Shown: positions 11,856 to 23,556 of the stretch, in pieces
Layout: each line of letters opens with the position of its first letter
How positions within the stretch are numbered: the first letter of the stretch is position 1
Assembly (NCBI GenBank): GCA_023078685.1
Contig: JALGAS010000013.1
Location: 625,001-689,000 of the forward strand
DNA length: 64,000 nt
DNA from: Neopestalotiopsis rosae
Taxonomy: Eukaryota > Ascomycota > Sordariomycetes > Amphisphaeriales > Sporocadaceae
Direction: 5' to 3'
Program-made: the position numbers and the translations under genes
Notes under the pieces: model-generated
Told to the model about the DNA's origin: nothing
Databases searched by the model: none
The model's input: the letters and a program-made list of their open reading frames with translations, nothing else

Positions 11856-14800
11856 ATGGCGTCTTTCGACGATAACGCGCTGTCCAAGCTGACAGAAAAG
11901 ATCGATCAAAAACTGTCTGAATCGAAAAAGGCCCCCAAGAAGAAGCAGTCGCAGCAGAACCTCAAGTCGCCGCAGAGCAAACCCGACTTGAAGAGGAAAA
12001 GACAAGACGACAAGGCCGAGCCTGCCGCCAAGAAACGCAACGAACTTCCCAAGCGTGACTTTAAGGATAAGAAGGACTTGAAGGGAAAGAAGGACTTCAA
12101 TGAGAAGAGAGACTTCAAGGAGAAGAAAGATTTCAAGGGAAAGCAAGACTTCAAGGGAAAGCAAGACTTCAAGGGAAAGCAAGACTTCAAGGGAAAGCAA
12201 GACTTCAAGGGAAAGCCAGACTTCAAGGGAAAGCCAGACTTCAAGGGAAAGCCAGATTTCAAGGGCAAGGGCGACTTCAAGGACAAGAAAGACTTTAAAG
12301 ACAAGAAGGGTCCCAAGCCGACAGAGAATGGCGCTTCCTCTTCCAACACTCTCTTGGACGAAATCAGAGCGCTGGGCGGTGATGAGCAGGACCTCGACCT
12401 CGTTGGAGATGTGGACTCTGACGATGAAAACATTGGCAATGGTAGCTCACTTGACAAGGCTCTACAAGCAGAGCTAGCCAAGTTCGCCTCAGGACTCGGA
12501 TTTGAAAAGGTGCAGCCCGAAGTGGCAGACGAAGAGGAGGTTGAGGAGGCTGAAGAAGAGGCTGAAGAAGAGGCTGGAGAAGACGAGGAGGACGAAGAAT
12601 GGGAGGAGGCTTCGGAAGAAGAGAAGCCTGCCCCAAGCAAAGCAAAGTCCGAGAAACAGACCAAGGCCGCCCCGTCGATACCAAAAGGCGATTGGAAAAC
12701 GGTTAGTAAGCCTCACTAGGTTACATTCTATCTGATATTTTTCTGACTATGATGCCCCCAGATATTTGAGCCCCGTCCCGATTGGCATGCAGTTGAATTG
12801 ACAAGACTCCCCGAACCCGACCTTGACGACGATGTTGGCCAGTACTTCTCGGCCATTGCCGGATTAAAGGCCTACGCCAAGCGCGTCCTGGAAGAAGACA
12901 GCACCACCCACAACACCTCCCAGCAATCGTCCTCTTCGCGCAAGTTCATGTCAGAGATCATGTCCTCTGGTACGATGTCCGATAAGACGTCCGCCTTGAC
13001 GCTCGCCATTCAAGAATCGCCGGTACATAGCATCAAGGCGCTCGAGAACCTTATTGGACTTGCGACCAAGCGGAGTCGTGGTCAGGCTCTGGCCGCAGCT
13101 GCCGCACTGGTGGATTTGCTGGGACCTGGTAGTTTGCTGCCCTCGGATCGACGTCTGCGCACATTCGGTTCCGAGCCTGGACTCATTGGCACTCTGCAAA
13201 AGCACCACATCAAGACTTGGACAGACAAGCAGGGCCTTCCAGGTGTAATCAACAAGGCACATCTCGTTTCTTGGGCTTTCGAAGACTGGCTCAAGGAGGC
13301 TTACTTTAGGATTATCCAGGCCATCGAGACTTGGTGTAACGATGAGATTGAATACTCGCGAGTGAGAGCCATCGACATGGTGTACGCCCTATTGAAAGAC
13401 AAGCCCGAGCAGGAGTCCAATCTGCTTCGTTTGCTAGTCAACAAGTTGGGAGACCGTGAAAAGAAGATTGCTTCCAGAGCATCATATCTTATCCTGCAGC
13501 TCTTGAACATTCACCCGGGTATGAAGGCAATCATGATCAAGACTGTTGACCAAGAGGTTGTCTTCCGACCAGGACAAAACATCCGAACAAAGTACTACGC
13601 CACAAACACCTTGAACCAGACTATCTTGAGCAGCAAAGAGCCGCAAATAGCCGACTCATTGCTCAAGATCTACTTTGGAATGTTTGTTGCTCTCCTCAAG
13701 AGCGGCGAACTTGGCGACGTGGAAAAGTTTGAGGCCTCGGAGAAGCCCGAAAGGGCAAAAGCGAAGAAGCGAACTCGTGCGCCGGGACCTTCCAGGAAAC
13801 AGATTGAAGACGAAAAGCACACTCAAGCTGAACGGGAGTCAGCCGAGAAGTTAGTGTCGGCTATCTTGACTGGTATCAACCGAGCTGTACCCTTCTCCGA
13901 GACCGATTCGTCGACTCTCGAGACTCATCTTGACACATTATTCCGCATCACTCACTCCTCAAACTTCAACACAAGTATACAGGCCCTGATGCTGATTCAA
14001 CAAATGGCCACAACCCGACACTTGGCTACGGAGAGATTTTACCGCACCCTCTACGAGTCTCTGTTGGACCCCCGACTGATGAACTCGTCGAAGCAAGCCT
14101 TGTACCTGAATCTGTTGTACCGCAGCTTGAAGAACGATGTTGACCTTCGCCGAGTAAAGGCTTTTGTCAAGCGTATGCTTCAAATCCTAAATCTGCACCA
14201 ACCTTCCTTTGTGTGTGGCATCATTTACCTGATCATGGAGCTGTGGGGAACATTCCCTGATCTGAGCACCCTGTTGAACGAACCCGAGGAGCATGATGAG
14301 CTTGAGGGAACCACCAACACAGATGAGCAAGGCGACGAGCCACCAAAGCCGACGGATGCTTACGATGGCCGCAAGAGAGTTCCCGAATACAGTAACGCCC
14401 ATCGCAGTTGCTTGTGGGAGCTTATGCCTTTCTTGAGACATTTCCACCCTACGGTTGATATCTACGCCACCAGTTTGCTCAACGGCAAGAAGCCAGCGCA
14501 AAAGCCCGATCTTGCCAGTCACACCTTGATCAACTTCCTTGACAAGTTTGTCTACAAGAACCCCAAGGCCACCGACACCACCAGAGGTAACTCGCTCATG
14601 CAGCCCGTGGCCGCGGCTGGACAAGGCGGTGTCTTGGTATCCGGCAAGCCCAATGCCAAAGCCTCTGCTTCTCTCAACTCTGCAGAGTTCTGGAACAAGA
14701 AGGTCCAGGATGTTGCCGTCGAGGACGTCTTCTTCCACGAATACTTCAACCGCGTCGGCAAGCCCGCCCAGGCCGACCGCGCCACCAAGAAGGCCAAGGC

Positions 14801-15212
14801 CGACGAGGAGGAGGACGAGGAGCTCGGCGCCGGCGGCAGCGACGAGGGCGAGGACGAGATCTGGGAGGCCCTCAAGGCGTCCCGGCCCGAGGTGCAGGAC
14901 GACGACGACGAGAGCGAGCTGGGCTCCGACTTTGAAGAGCTCATGGCCGACGGCTCCGACGACGGTCTCGGCGACGACGACGCCATGGACGTGGACGGCG
15001 AGTCGGATGGCGGTCTCGAATTCTCCGATGCCTCGTCGCTCGACTTTAGCAGCGACGAAGACGAGGAGGGAGGTGCGCCGGCCGCCAAGGAGGACGATGG
15101 CAAGCCCCAGTCCGAGGCCCGCAAGAGGAAGAAGATGCTCAAGGGTCTGCCGACATTTGCCTCGGTCGATGACTACGCTCAAATGCTGGCAGAGGAGGAA
15201 GATGGTTTATAA
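11856..15212 (+). CDS. MAK21: Ribosome biogenesis factor Mak21/Noc1 (CBF/Mak21 family)
   Basis: Two exons: 11856-12701 and 12762-15212. The 60-nt intron (12702-12761; GTTAGT donor, CCAG acceptor) joins in phase 0 and gives about 1098 aa; yeast Mak21 is 1025 aa. The start is the ATG at 11856 (CACCATGG context). N-terminal order: a Lys-rich disordered region with 14 tandem six-residue repeats (residues ~67-150) and an acidic stretch (~222-262). The family hallmark PRPDWHAVEL opens exon 2. The CBF/Mak21 domain lies around residues 650-780 (for example SIQALMLIQQM and QPSFVCGIIYLIMELWG). The C-terminus is very acidic, then basic (ARKRKKMLKGLPTFASVDDYA). In yeast, Mak21 works with Noc2 in nucleolar pre-60S particles. 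Family assignment is firm; the long repeat region is unusual. Confidence 0.95.
12054..12305 (+). repeat. 18-bp coding minisatellite in MAK21
   Basis: Fourteen tandem units of six residues following the pattern x-D-F-K-G-K, where x is K, R, Q, P or G. The central units are nearly identical at the nucleotide level (gacttcaagggaaagcaa), including four Q-type and then three P-type units. The outer units are more diverged. Confidence 0.95.
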
Positions 15213-15532
15213 ATGTGTCGGGAAAAGTTTTGTTGTAGTGATTGCTCAGATACCAAAGAAGCATAGAGCATCAGATTTGGCAGCCTATATTATACGTCGT
15301 TTTATCATTCAACACGAACTAGAATGCCAAGTGAAGGAACATTGCCTACCAAAGCGTGATTTCTCGGTGCCAGCTTATCATGATCGTCACGTAGACAAGT
15401 AAAACGCGAAGGACAGTGTTGACTTTGTGTAATTATTTCAATTGATCAAGGGTATTCATACATTAGAAGCGGCTCTCCTTCCAATATTTCCATTATCCAA
15501 AATTAGCTCCCAGTCACTTTTTCACCGCCGCT
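15213..15532. other. Intergenic between convergent genes
   Basis: A 320-bp 3'-to-3' spacer with AT-rich sequence; no gene is supported. Confidence 0.6.
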
Positions 15533-15985
15533 TTATGTGTCGAACCACTCGAGGGGGTCCTCCTTGGTAAACAGGGCGCGGTACCGGAACCCGCCATCGG
15601 GCTCCTCGATCCTCTCCGTGTGGATGGAGTGCACCTCGGCGGTGGCCTCCTCGGTGCCGGGCTCGGGCTCAAAGGCGCGGAAGTGGACGTAGCAGTTTTG
15701 CGAGTCGGCGGCCAGGGCGGGGATCTTGAGCTTGCCAAAGATGATGTGGCCGTAGGCGACCTGGGCGTGGCGGACCAGCTCAAAGTCGGACTTTTGGAAC
15801 GACACAAAGTCGGCGTCCGAGAGGTGCGCGGCCGCGGCAAAGTAGGGCAGGTCGTGCTTGGCCTTGTCGTGGCGCTCGTGGATCAGGATGCGCTTGAGCT
15901 CGTGCTCGAGCTCGTCGTAGAGCTGGAGCGAGGCCTCCTTGGGGGCATGAGGGGCGCCGAGCTGGGCGGTTTCTGCGGTGGCCAT
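15533..15985 (-). CDS. Small conserved-looking protein of unknown function
   Basis: A single exon of 150 aa from the ATG at 15985. It is GC-rich with strong third-position bias, unlike the surrounding DNA, which supports real coding. It has no signal peptide or membrane segment. The N-terminal half is helical and Glu/Lys/His rich (ELEHELKRILIHERHDKAKHD). The C-terminal half alternates hydrophobic and charged residues with aromatic strands (VAYGHIIFGKLKIPAL, CYVHFRAFEPEPG) and ends EDPLEWFDT. I do not recognise a domain. It is convergent with MAK21. Confidence 0.75.
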   Translation of the reverse strand: MATAETAQLGAPHAPKEASLQLYDELEHELKRILIHERHDKAKHDLPYFAAAAHLSDADFVSFQKSDFELVRHAQVAYGHIIFGKLKIPALAADSQNCYVHFRAFEPEPGTEEATAEVHSIHTERIEEPDGGFRYRALFTKEDPLEWFDT

Positions 15986-18237
15986 GTTTGTTGTTGTTAC
16001 GGTGTCTTTTGTGTGGTGTTGAGTTGTGTGATCAAGGGGGGTAGCTATTGAAGGTTTATGATGGTGGGGTAGCTTGAGCTTTGGTGTTGCGGGGAAGAAG
16101 GAAGCCAGACAGAGAGCTAGAACAACTGGTGTTAACTGTATTTATATCTTTACCACATGCCACTTGAGGTCCAATTGTCATATTTCTGTTTCTCCAGAAA
16201 GCTCCATAAACTGGATTTTTACGAGCATGATTTACATAACGTGACAACCGGTTAATGGTCAATCATGGCTTGAGCTTGCAGATCATCGAATCGTGGCGGC
16301 GAGCAGGTTCACAGCTGCGATGGGGGTCTTCAGGCCTGTAGCGACGAATCAATGGGCACCCAGTGGAATGGTAGGCTGTGCCCCAGTGCTTGGCACTGAC
16401 TCCCCGTTTCACTTGCGAATTCACCAGAGACTGGCTGAACTGGGTTTCTAGCCTGTTTGCCAGGAAGTTCTAGCGAGTATCACACAGTAGATGAGTTGTC
16501 AGGTTCCGTTGATCTCTCAATGCCGTGCTTGCCGTTACGTAGTCCTCAGCGTTCACTTTCTGTTTCTCCAAAACATGACGTTGCCGACCAGCATGTCATA
16601 CAAGTTTGAGCTGCCTGTGCTCTTGCAGTCATGCGAATGAGCGTGACACTATCGATTGTTCTTGCATGGCATTCATACATGTAAGATAGGTAGGTGCTGA
16701 GCTGCCTGTGCTCTTGCAGTCATGCGAATGAGCGTGACACTATCGATTGTTCTTGCATGGCATTCATACATGTAAGATAGGTAGGTGCTGAGCTGTCACT
16801 ATTATAGATCTTTGACGGGTGCTCTACGAGTTGCATTTACTTACACGTGTAAGAGTTGTAGCGGTCTGGAAACGATAGTGTATTTTCCAAAAGAGCTATG
16901 GACCAAAACTAAAGCCATTCGAGGCGTATTGCATGTTTACAGTTTACTATCATGCAAACTCAATCCACAATATAGCTTGCTGCAACAGACGTCACAAGCC
17001 ACCAACCCAGCACCAGCCCGCAGGGGACTAGGTGGGCAGGGTTAGGTGGGCAAGCAAGCGGCCCGGATTGGCGGTTGAGTGGTGCCTTGCAGATCCATCT
17101 TTAGCATGACGCAGCGTGGACGAGGTCCCTGAAAGTTTGTTGTGACGACTAATTTGTGCCAACATGTCGCAATGGAGGAAGTATCATCTTGGACATCAAA
17201 GAGTAAAAATATGACTTCAGCATCTCTTTTGCAATAAAACTTCCCCAATCTATTCTCATAACTCAAGATCTTCATGTGATGTAAGAGTCCGATTCTGTTG
17301 GGGCTCGGCATAGCTACTAGGCATTATGGAGGGTTCAGGTACTACGGAGCACTATTCGGCACTCCTAACTTTGACATCCACCTTCACATGCAACTCAAAT
17401 TGATGGTTAAAAGTTATCAGATCAACATCATTGTCATGGTACACATTTCATAATTCCATACCACGTGTATTCTAGAAAACCGAAGAAGACAATGCACAGC
17501 TGCAATCAAATTTGCTCTTGGACTACTACTGTATTTCACTGACTCGCATCTTACACGGCGCCGGAGCTATGATCCACCGATGCCTCGGCAACTTCCCAAA
17601 CCAGTGCTGGGACCCGGGGTGCGCGCTCTAGTGTAAATTCGACCTTGCCTTGCAACCCGCGATAGTGTCAGAAAGGAGCCGCATTCGCATCTTATCGTCC
17701 AAGCAGAAAGCCCCCAACGAATTCTTCGACAGCCCAGACCCCCCAACCCAACGGAGTCGGATCCACGGGTCGAATACTTGGGAAGAACTACTACGCATAC
17801 TAGGCACGCAGCGGAGTTGAATGCGAAAAACTCCTTCGGCTAGGTTCTCAGTTAAAGTCCGAGGCGCAAGGGGCCCCCCCATTACCATACCCAAGGAAGT
17901 GCCACTAGGTGATAAGGAAAACATGAGTGCCGTACGCATTGGATACCGCGCTTCGTGCGCTGGACGACTATCTTCCAGAACTCCTCTGTCTAGGTTATAT
18001 AACCCCAGTCGTGTCTCGAATTTGTCGTCTCGTCATATCCAAAGACCATACTCTTCTACCTGTAAGCCTTGGACCCTTATGCGCAAAACCCGCGGCAAGC
18101 GACAGACAAGATCATAGCTGACGCGACCTCCTGCAGCACCTGGCGCAGACTCAACGACGAGCCCGAACCCTTCCTTTTTCAGAAGAACTCTCAACTTCCT
18201 AGCTATCGGCATCAGCTGTACCATACTCGGTTTCACC
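15986..18237. other. Long intergenic region with a 91-bp tandem duplication
   Basis: About 2.25 kb upstream of both flanking genes. It holds an exact 91-bp tandem duplication (16608-16789) and CCCAGC/GTGGGCAGG-type GC patches near 17000-17060. No open frame has protein-like composition. Confidence 0.5.
16608..16795. repeat. Exact 91-bp tandem duplication
   Basis: Copy 1 is 16608-16698 and copy 2 is 16699-16789. They are identical by eye. A third start (gagctg) follows at 16790-16795 and then diverges. Confidence 0.97.
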
Positions 18238-18894
18238 ATGACCGCCGCTCCCGCCATACCCGCCCTGGGCGGCTTCCTGACGCCGCCAACCGACGCCGAG
18301 ACACTCACCATGTTCGTGCCGACGGACGCCAAGGAGACCGAGATTGAAGCCCACATCAAGGACCACTGGCTGTCGCGGCAAATGCGGGAGAAGGAGGGCT
18401 TCACCAAGCTGCGGCCACACATGAAGATCCCCGAGCCCTTCCGGGCCAACAACCTGACGGCGGGCGTCCTGAGGGGACCCGGCCGCGTGCCCGTGCCCCC
18501 CGTCGCCTGGGTCGAGGAGGGCGGCAAGAGCCTGGTCAGCATCACCTACCTGGGCGAGGAGCTCTGCGGCCACCCGGGCATCGTGCACGGCGGCTTCCTG
18601 GCCACCATGCTGGACGAGGGCATGGCCCGCTGCTCCTTTGGCGCCCTGCCGCACAACATCGGCATGACGGCCAACCTCAACATCAACTACCGCGCCCCCG
18701 CCATGGTCAACAACTACGTCGTGCTCCGGGCCGAGACCACAAAGGTCGAGGGCCGAAAGGCCGAGGTCACGGGCCGCATCGAGACCCTGCCCGAGAAGGA
18801 GGGCGACGCCCCCGTCGTGCTGGCAGAGGCCACGGGCCTCTTTGTCTCGCCGAAACAAGCCGCCATGATGAAGAATGTCTTTCCCGTGCAATGA
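18238..18894 (+). CDS. Hotdog-fold acyl-CoA thioesterase-like protein (PaaI/THEM4-like)
   Basis: A single exon of 218 aa; the ATG at 18238 is in a CACCATGACC context. The core is a hotdog-thioesterase signature, HPGIVHGGFLATMLDEGMAR at about residues 112-131. It includes His117-Gly118-Gly119 and the acidic Asp126/Glu127, which in the family polarise water for thioester hydrolysis. The strand segment ANLNINYRAPAMVNNYVVLR follows. The N-terminal ~85 residues are a lead-in seen in fungal UPF0644/FMP10-type proteins, which are reported as mitochondrial in yeast; no clear presequence is visible here. The substrate is unknown. The gene is strongly GC-biased at third codon positions, consistent with good expression. 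Confidence 0.88.
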   Translation: MTAAPAIPALGGFLTPPTDAETLTMFVPTDAKETEIEAHIKDHWLSRQMREKEGFTKLRPHMKIPEPFRANNLTAGVLRGPGRVPVPPVAWVEEGGKSLVSITYLGEELCGHPGIVHGGFLATMLDEGMARCSFGALPHNIGMTANLNINYRAPAMVNNYVVLRAETTKVEGRKAEVTGRIETLPEKEGDAPVVLAEATGLFVSPKQAAMMKNVFPVQ

Positions 18895-20836
18895 GAAATT
18901 TGACGGATGAGGCGAAGGACAAACACATTTTTCTGAATTTGTACATCATAGAATACCCATATAGATAATCATACATGCAAACACAAACAGACTGGATGAC
19001 CTTGCAAGTGATTGCTGTGATATGACGTGGTCAGGTTGAGCGTGCCATGGTTTTCCTTGACAGTGTTTGACTATAGCAGACATCACCGATGACGTGCCTT
19101 TTGATTTGTGGACACATGAAAGTCTCATCGAGCTGCTGAAAGCAACGCTTAAAAATGGTGACTACTTACTCAGAGAAAACGGAATTCCCCACGAGAGAGA
19201 GGAAGAGAGGGCAAGAGAGAGGAGCGAACAATGGTCTTGACATGGCCGCTCTATGTGTCTCTTTGCGGTCAGCCATGTCTCGGGTAGAGATTGTCTCTCG
19301 GTCTCGTGTTTTGGGAGGCTGGGCCGTTGTACGGCGGCTTGTGCATTCGGATACTAAATGTACGCTGACCGCAAAGCAAATCTGTCAGAAGGAGACGAGT
19401 CACTGAAATCATGTAACACACTTGCTTGAGTTTCAGAGAAATTCTCACCGCACCTGATCGATCAGCAAATGATTTGCCTGAGTGTTTTCGCCCATCTGCT
19501 GCAAGCGTTAGACTGATAAGCTATGCTTATCGAATTCTAATTAATGATTGGATGGAGGACGTGATTCCTTCGTGCCCCACTCACCGCCAGCCAGCGGCAT
19601 AGTCATTAATTGTTTTCTGCAGGCAGAAACGAAGTTGTCACAATCAGCAAACGGCGACGTCGCAGGGAATTTTAGCATTTATTTTCCCATGAGTGCTTGG
19701 GCTTTGCCGAATTTTAGTCACTGATTTGACCGTTTGTTCGCTAACAATCGCTAAGAGTCATCCACGCGTTTTTCCATTGCAATAATCGCCGGCGGTCGCC
19801 AATCCGTCACCGATTCTTCTTACGGTTAACGAAATTACTATTTATTTCTTACTTTCCCCTCAGAATACTTCTTTTCTTAATCTACTTCTTCATCTTTATA
19901 AAGAAACTGCTTCAAAAAGCATTATTTCGATCTGAAAATTCTCTAGCCGATATCCAGAAGAATCGGTAGGTTTTGCATCTTTACATACGGAACGCCGGCG
20001 AAGCGATGACCCGGACTATTCAAGCTGGGTTTCTTTGTCCTTGGAAATCATATTCCGATACTTACACGACTTTGATGGCGGCTGGAATGCGGCTCAAGTC
20101 TCAGGATTTCGGGACCCGGGAAAGTGGGCTAGGGTTCTTGGCAGATTTCCGAGCGCTCTCCTAGAGCCTCCTTCTTTGTGCTGAGTCCGCGCTGTCTTTG
20201 TATACACATGGCCAGCATGTCGCTCATCTGAGCGCTTTCTTGGAGCCTCTGCGAGCGTTCTACGGAACCTCCTGACAAAGACTGCGCCAAGAACACCCGA
20301 TTGAGCAATATTGTTTGTGCACCCATCGATCAATTCTCCTATGTTGTTTCAATTTATGCTAACATGGGACATAGGGAGCACCGTACAAGCTTGGAGTGGC
20401 TGTTGCCACATTGGCGTTTGATGACGGTCCAGAGTCAATTCTTCGTGGCGTTGCCCAGCTCACATGGGCTCAACAAAAAATGATTGAAGAGACGAAGTCA
20501 TTGCTCGAAGAGAAAAGCCTGAAACGCTTTGCCTGAGCATTACCATATTCAGCTCGATGGCGACGGCAATCGCGAAACGCTTCCCGACATCGACGAGGCA
20601 GCATTTGCATACTTCTTGCGGTTTGCTTACTAAGGCGACTGTGAGGCCTCGATTGTTCAACGAATTACACCATCTGCGTCACAGTCTTGAACCAGTGGGA
20701 AAAACACGGACCAGTCTTGAGTGCTCTCTGGAACCTCCCACGAGTGTCCTCCGGAAACTCCATAATTATTTCTTTTTATTCATTTTATTTCTTTTTTTAA
20801 ACAAAACGGCAGTTCAATGAACGCCCTTGGTCCAGA
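18895..20836. other. AT-rich intergenic region
   Basis: About 1.9 kb with no supported gene. From about 19430 to 19980 the DNA is clearly AT-rich and stop-dense. At 20150-20280 similar short blocks (gagcgctctc / gagcgctttc, gagcctcc / gagcctct) recur, which may be the remains of a repeated element. Confidence 0.45.
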
Positions 20837-22105
20837 ATGGACTCGACAAGTCACTCTTTCACTGCAGGACAGTACACTTGTCCATATTTACGTTGTACCG
20901 ACTGCAACGAGACTTCGGAAGTCATTTATGACTGCATTGAGGAGAATCAAGGAAGCGAGCATCAGGACGACGTTGACACCATGATGGCCTCTCTGGAGGA
21001 GCAGGGCCGACGGTGCCAAGCCCTGGAGGACGAGAACACCCAGCTCAAGGCACGCCTACGCGAGGCTAGTGTTACTACTGGAGTGTCCGCCACCTCCTCT
21101 CACGGATGATGCTGCTTCGATGCTTACCAACGTTTAGTTCGGCTCACAAGACTCAAGTCCCGATTTTCCACCAAGTTCCGGCGCCATATCACAGGCCATG
21201 TCTCCAGAGAAAGGCCCTGTGGCAAAGATACAAGAAGGAAATCTTGACGAGAAAGCTTTTATTCACGTTAGTGAAATTAACAGTCCCGACCAAAAACAAC
21301 TACTACAGAACCTTCAGAGGAGTGCAGTACAAGGCACCGGCGTCAGCAAATGGCGTTCTTTAAGCAGTCTGCGTCCAACTAAAGAAAATGGTTACATCCA
21401 AATTTCTTACCTGGGCGCCAATCACTTCATTGTGTTACACGAATTTCTTCTGTTTGTTAGAGGCTTGGATCTGCAATACAAAAAAGCAGAAGGGTTACGA
21501 CAGGCACCCAAGTGGATTCCGGCAATGGGGGACATTCAGGGCAAAGACTACGACAAGTTTACAACTGGGGGGCAGCATCCCCAGTAGACAAGGGCTGGAC
21601 TTGCCTGGACAAAGCCTATCCTCAATCCTATAAATTCCATGTCATATCCAACGGGGAGACGGAATCAAGGCGCCTGAAGTTCAATGAAGTTCAGTACAGC
21701 ACTGAGTTTCTACGCGAGAGAAGCCTTCTTTCCGGCGAAAGCTATTCGCCAGGACATTATCCCGCCTCTTCCTATGATCGACACCAAGACTAGCTTCGGT
21801 CCCGAGGCGGAATTCAAGAGAGGCATCGTATGCCCTCTCTGTCACTGCTGCAGCCGCCGCGTCTTTTGGTCGGCGAGACTGTCAAACAACCCCGCCACGG
21901 TTGCAGAGCGGCCCCTTGGGTTGTCACCTTTGACTCCCTCATTCCGAGATGTCAAGGTACATTCTACGACCTCCAAGAGCGAGCAACCAGCGAAGACGGC
22001 TGGAACAAAGCTCTCTCCGAGCTGAATCGACAGACTGAAAAGCAGAGGGTTCGAGAAGCAGAAGAGTTCATCAAGGAAAAGTCGTCGAGTTATTTTGCAG
22101 CATAG
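20837..22105 (+). pseudogene. Decayed gene: coiled-coil N-terminus plus NGYIQIS module
   Basis: Protein-like sequence runs along the plus strand but is broken between frames. The ATG at 20837 opens a 90-codon frame with a Cys cluster (CPYLRCTDC) and a coiled coil (RRCQALEDENTQLKARLREA). The frame then shifts near 21080, hits a TAG at 21135-21137 (between Val and Phe codons, so possibly a former CAG), and continues in the new frame through SEINSPDQKQ and KENGYIQISYLGANHFIVL to a stop at 21587. Further coding-like frames extend to 22105 (ending EAEEFIKEKSSSYFAA). The NGYIQIS segment resembles the NGYxxIAP module of the 26.6-28.4 kb genes, so this may be another relic of a zinc-loop His-Me finger endonuclease. 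That link is an inference. Confidence 0.4.
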
Positions 22106-23556
22106 CCAGAATTCACATGTGGAACATGTTTTTTTACTGATAGTCTGTTGAAATGGGAGGATGTTACGGCATATCTCAGTGGATGCATGGCCGGCACTGA
22201 CGGTCGTGACCAGACTCTACTTATTTTGAGAGCCGTTGCCCAACTTGAGGAGCCTAGAGGCTATCAGAGTATACGGGAGCGCCTCCGACGATTTTGGACA
22301 TCTTCCCACCTCACAGAAACATATCTGAGGGAGGGTGCGATCTTCTTCCTCGTCATCGACCCCCTAGCCCGTATCATCCCTGCGCCTTGGATCTTACACA
22401 TGCAAGGGATTAAAGGATAGTCGAAAGGGAGGGATTACAACAGCGTCGAGATTACCGAATGTTGGACTGCTAGGTCGTTGACTGTATCGACCTCTAAATA
22501 AGTTTTTCTTTTAATTTGAGTTTTTAAATTTCTCTCGAAAATGCCCTTCATTTTCCCTGATTTCGAGAAGTTGCCAGAAAAGGACGGAATGATATTCCAA
22601 AGTATTCTTGGCCAGACTGCCGAAGAAGTTGCCATGGTAGCAAGTATGTTCGGGCTGTCACTTTTAACCCCCTTTCACCGATGCTGCTAAATTTCGCTGT
22701 CGATTTGCATGAAGACCACAATCGTTCTGGCGGCGTGGTAAGTGCCGGCGATGTGCTCCGCGATGAGCGTGTTCCTCGTTTGTTCTGAGCTAATGGGTCG
22801 TCAGTGTCCCGCCAACTGCGTGACACGCCCACATATGGCGAACATGCCCCCCTCCTGCTGCTTACTACAAGTCCCCCATCCACTGTAGACGTGGTTCTAT
22901 CAGTCGATGTAATGAGTACTGAACATACCGTTTGGCAATGAATTCAGCGCATAGAAGACGCAACTTCACAGGAATACAAAGGCATCTTACCTCCAACACC
23001 TGCTCAAGAATGAAGTTGATAAATATTTCTCTATCATTACCTGACACATTACCACATAAGCAATAAATGAAAAGTATGTTGACTTTGCCAATGGGATGCC
23101 CTATCCCATGCATAGCGAATAGAAAATTGATTGTCTAAATCTGATTTGTCATAACTGATCTACATGATCATCCTCATAAACATGGAATGCGTCAGCAGCC
23201 GTCGACTCCACGAGACCTGTTACGAGATGCATGGTGTCAAAATGGCCTACTCTACTTTCGCAAAGCTATTAATGAGACCGGACTCTTTCCATTTGTATCA
23301 AGGATATGTCCTGCCCACGATGAACCCCGCCTGTTGTCATGGCTCCGTGATGTATGTGGTTCCGGAAACACTAGAGTGTCTTGGGTGACATCCACGCTTC
23401 TATCTCTTTCCGACCGTGGCATCGTAACCCATGACGTGGTCATCAAAACTCTCAGCGGACACGCCTTCTGGATGGCGCCGCTCGGCGCTGCTGACTGTCG
23501 TGCTTGACTGATGGTATTTTCTGTTTTGCGTTCAAACATTCGCCATGTCAACCGCT
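22106..23556. other. Gene-poor stretch with short coding-like fragments
   Basis: Fragments with protein-like composition appear at 22148-22420, at 22541-22690 (beginning MPFIFPDFEKLPEKDG) and at 23187-23507 (containing GLFPFVSRICPAHDEPRLLS). None has a full gene structure or a family I recognise. They may be relics of one or more accessory genes. Confidence 0.35.

Noticed and set aside
14187..15182. 331-codon minus-strand open frame
   Set aside because: Antisense to the acidic C-terminus of MAK21; the runs of Val/Leu/Gly are the reverse complement of Asp/Glu codons.
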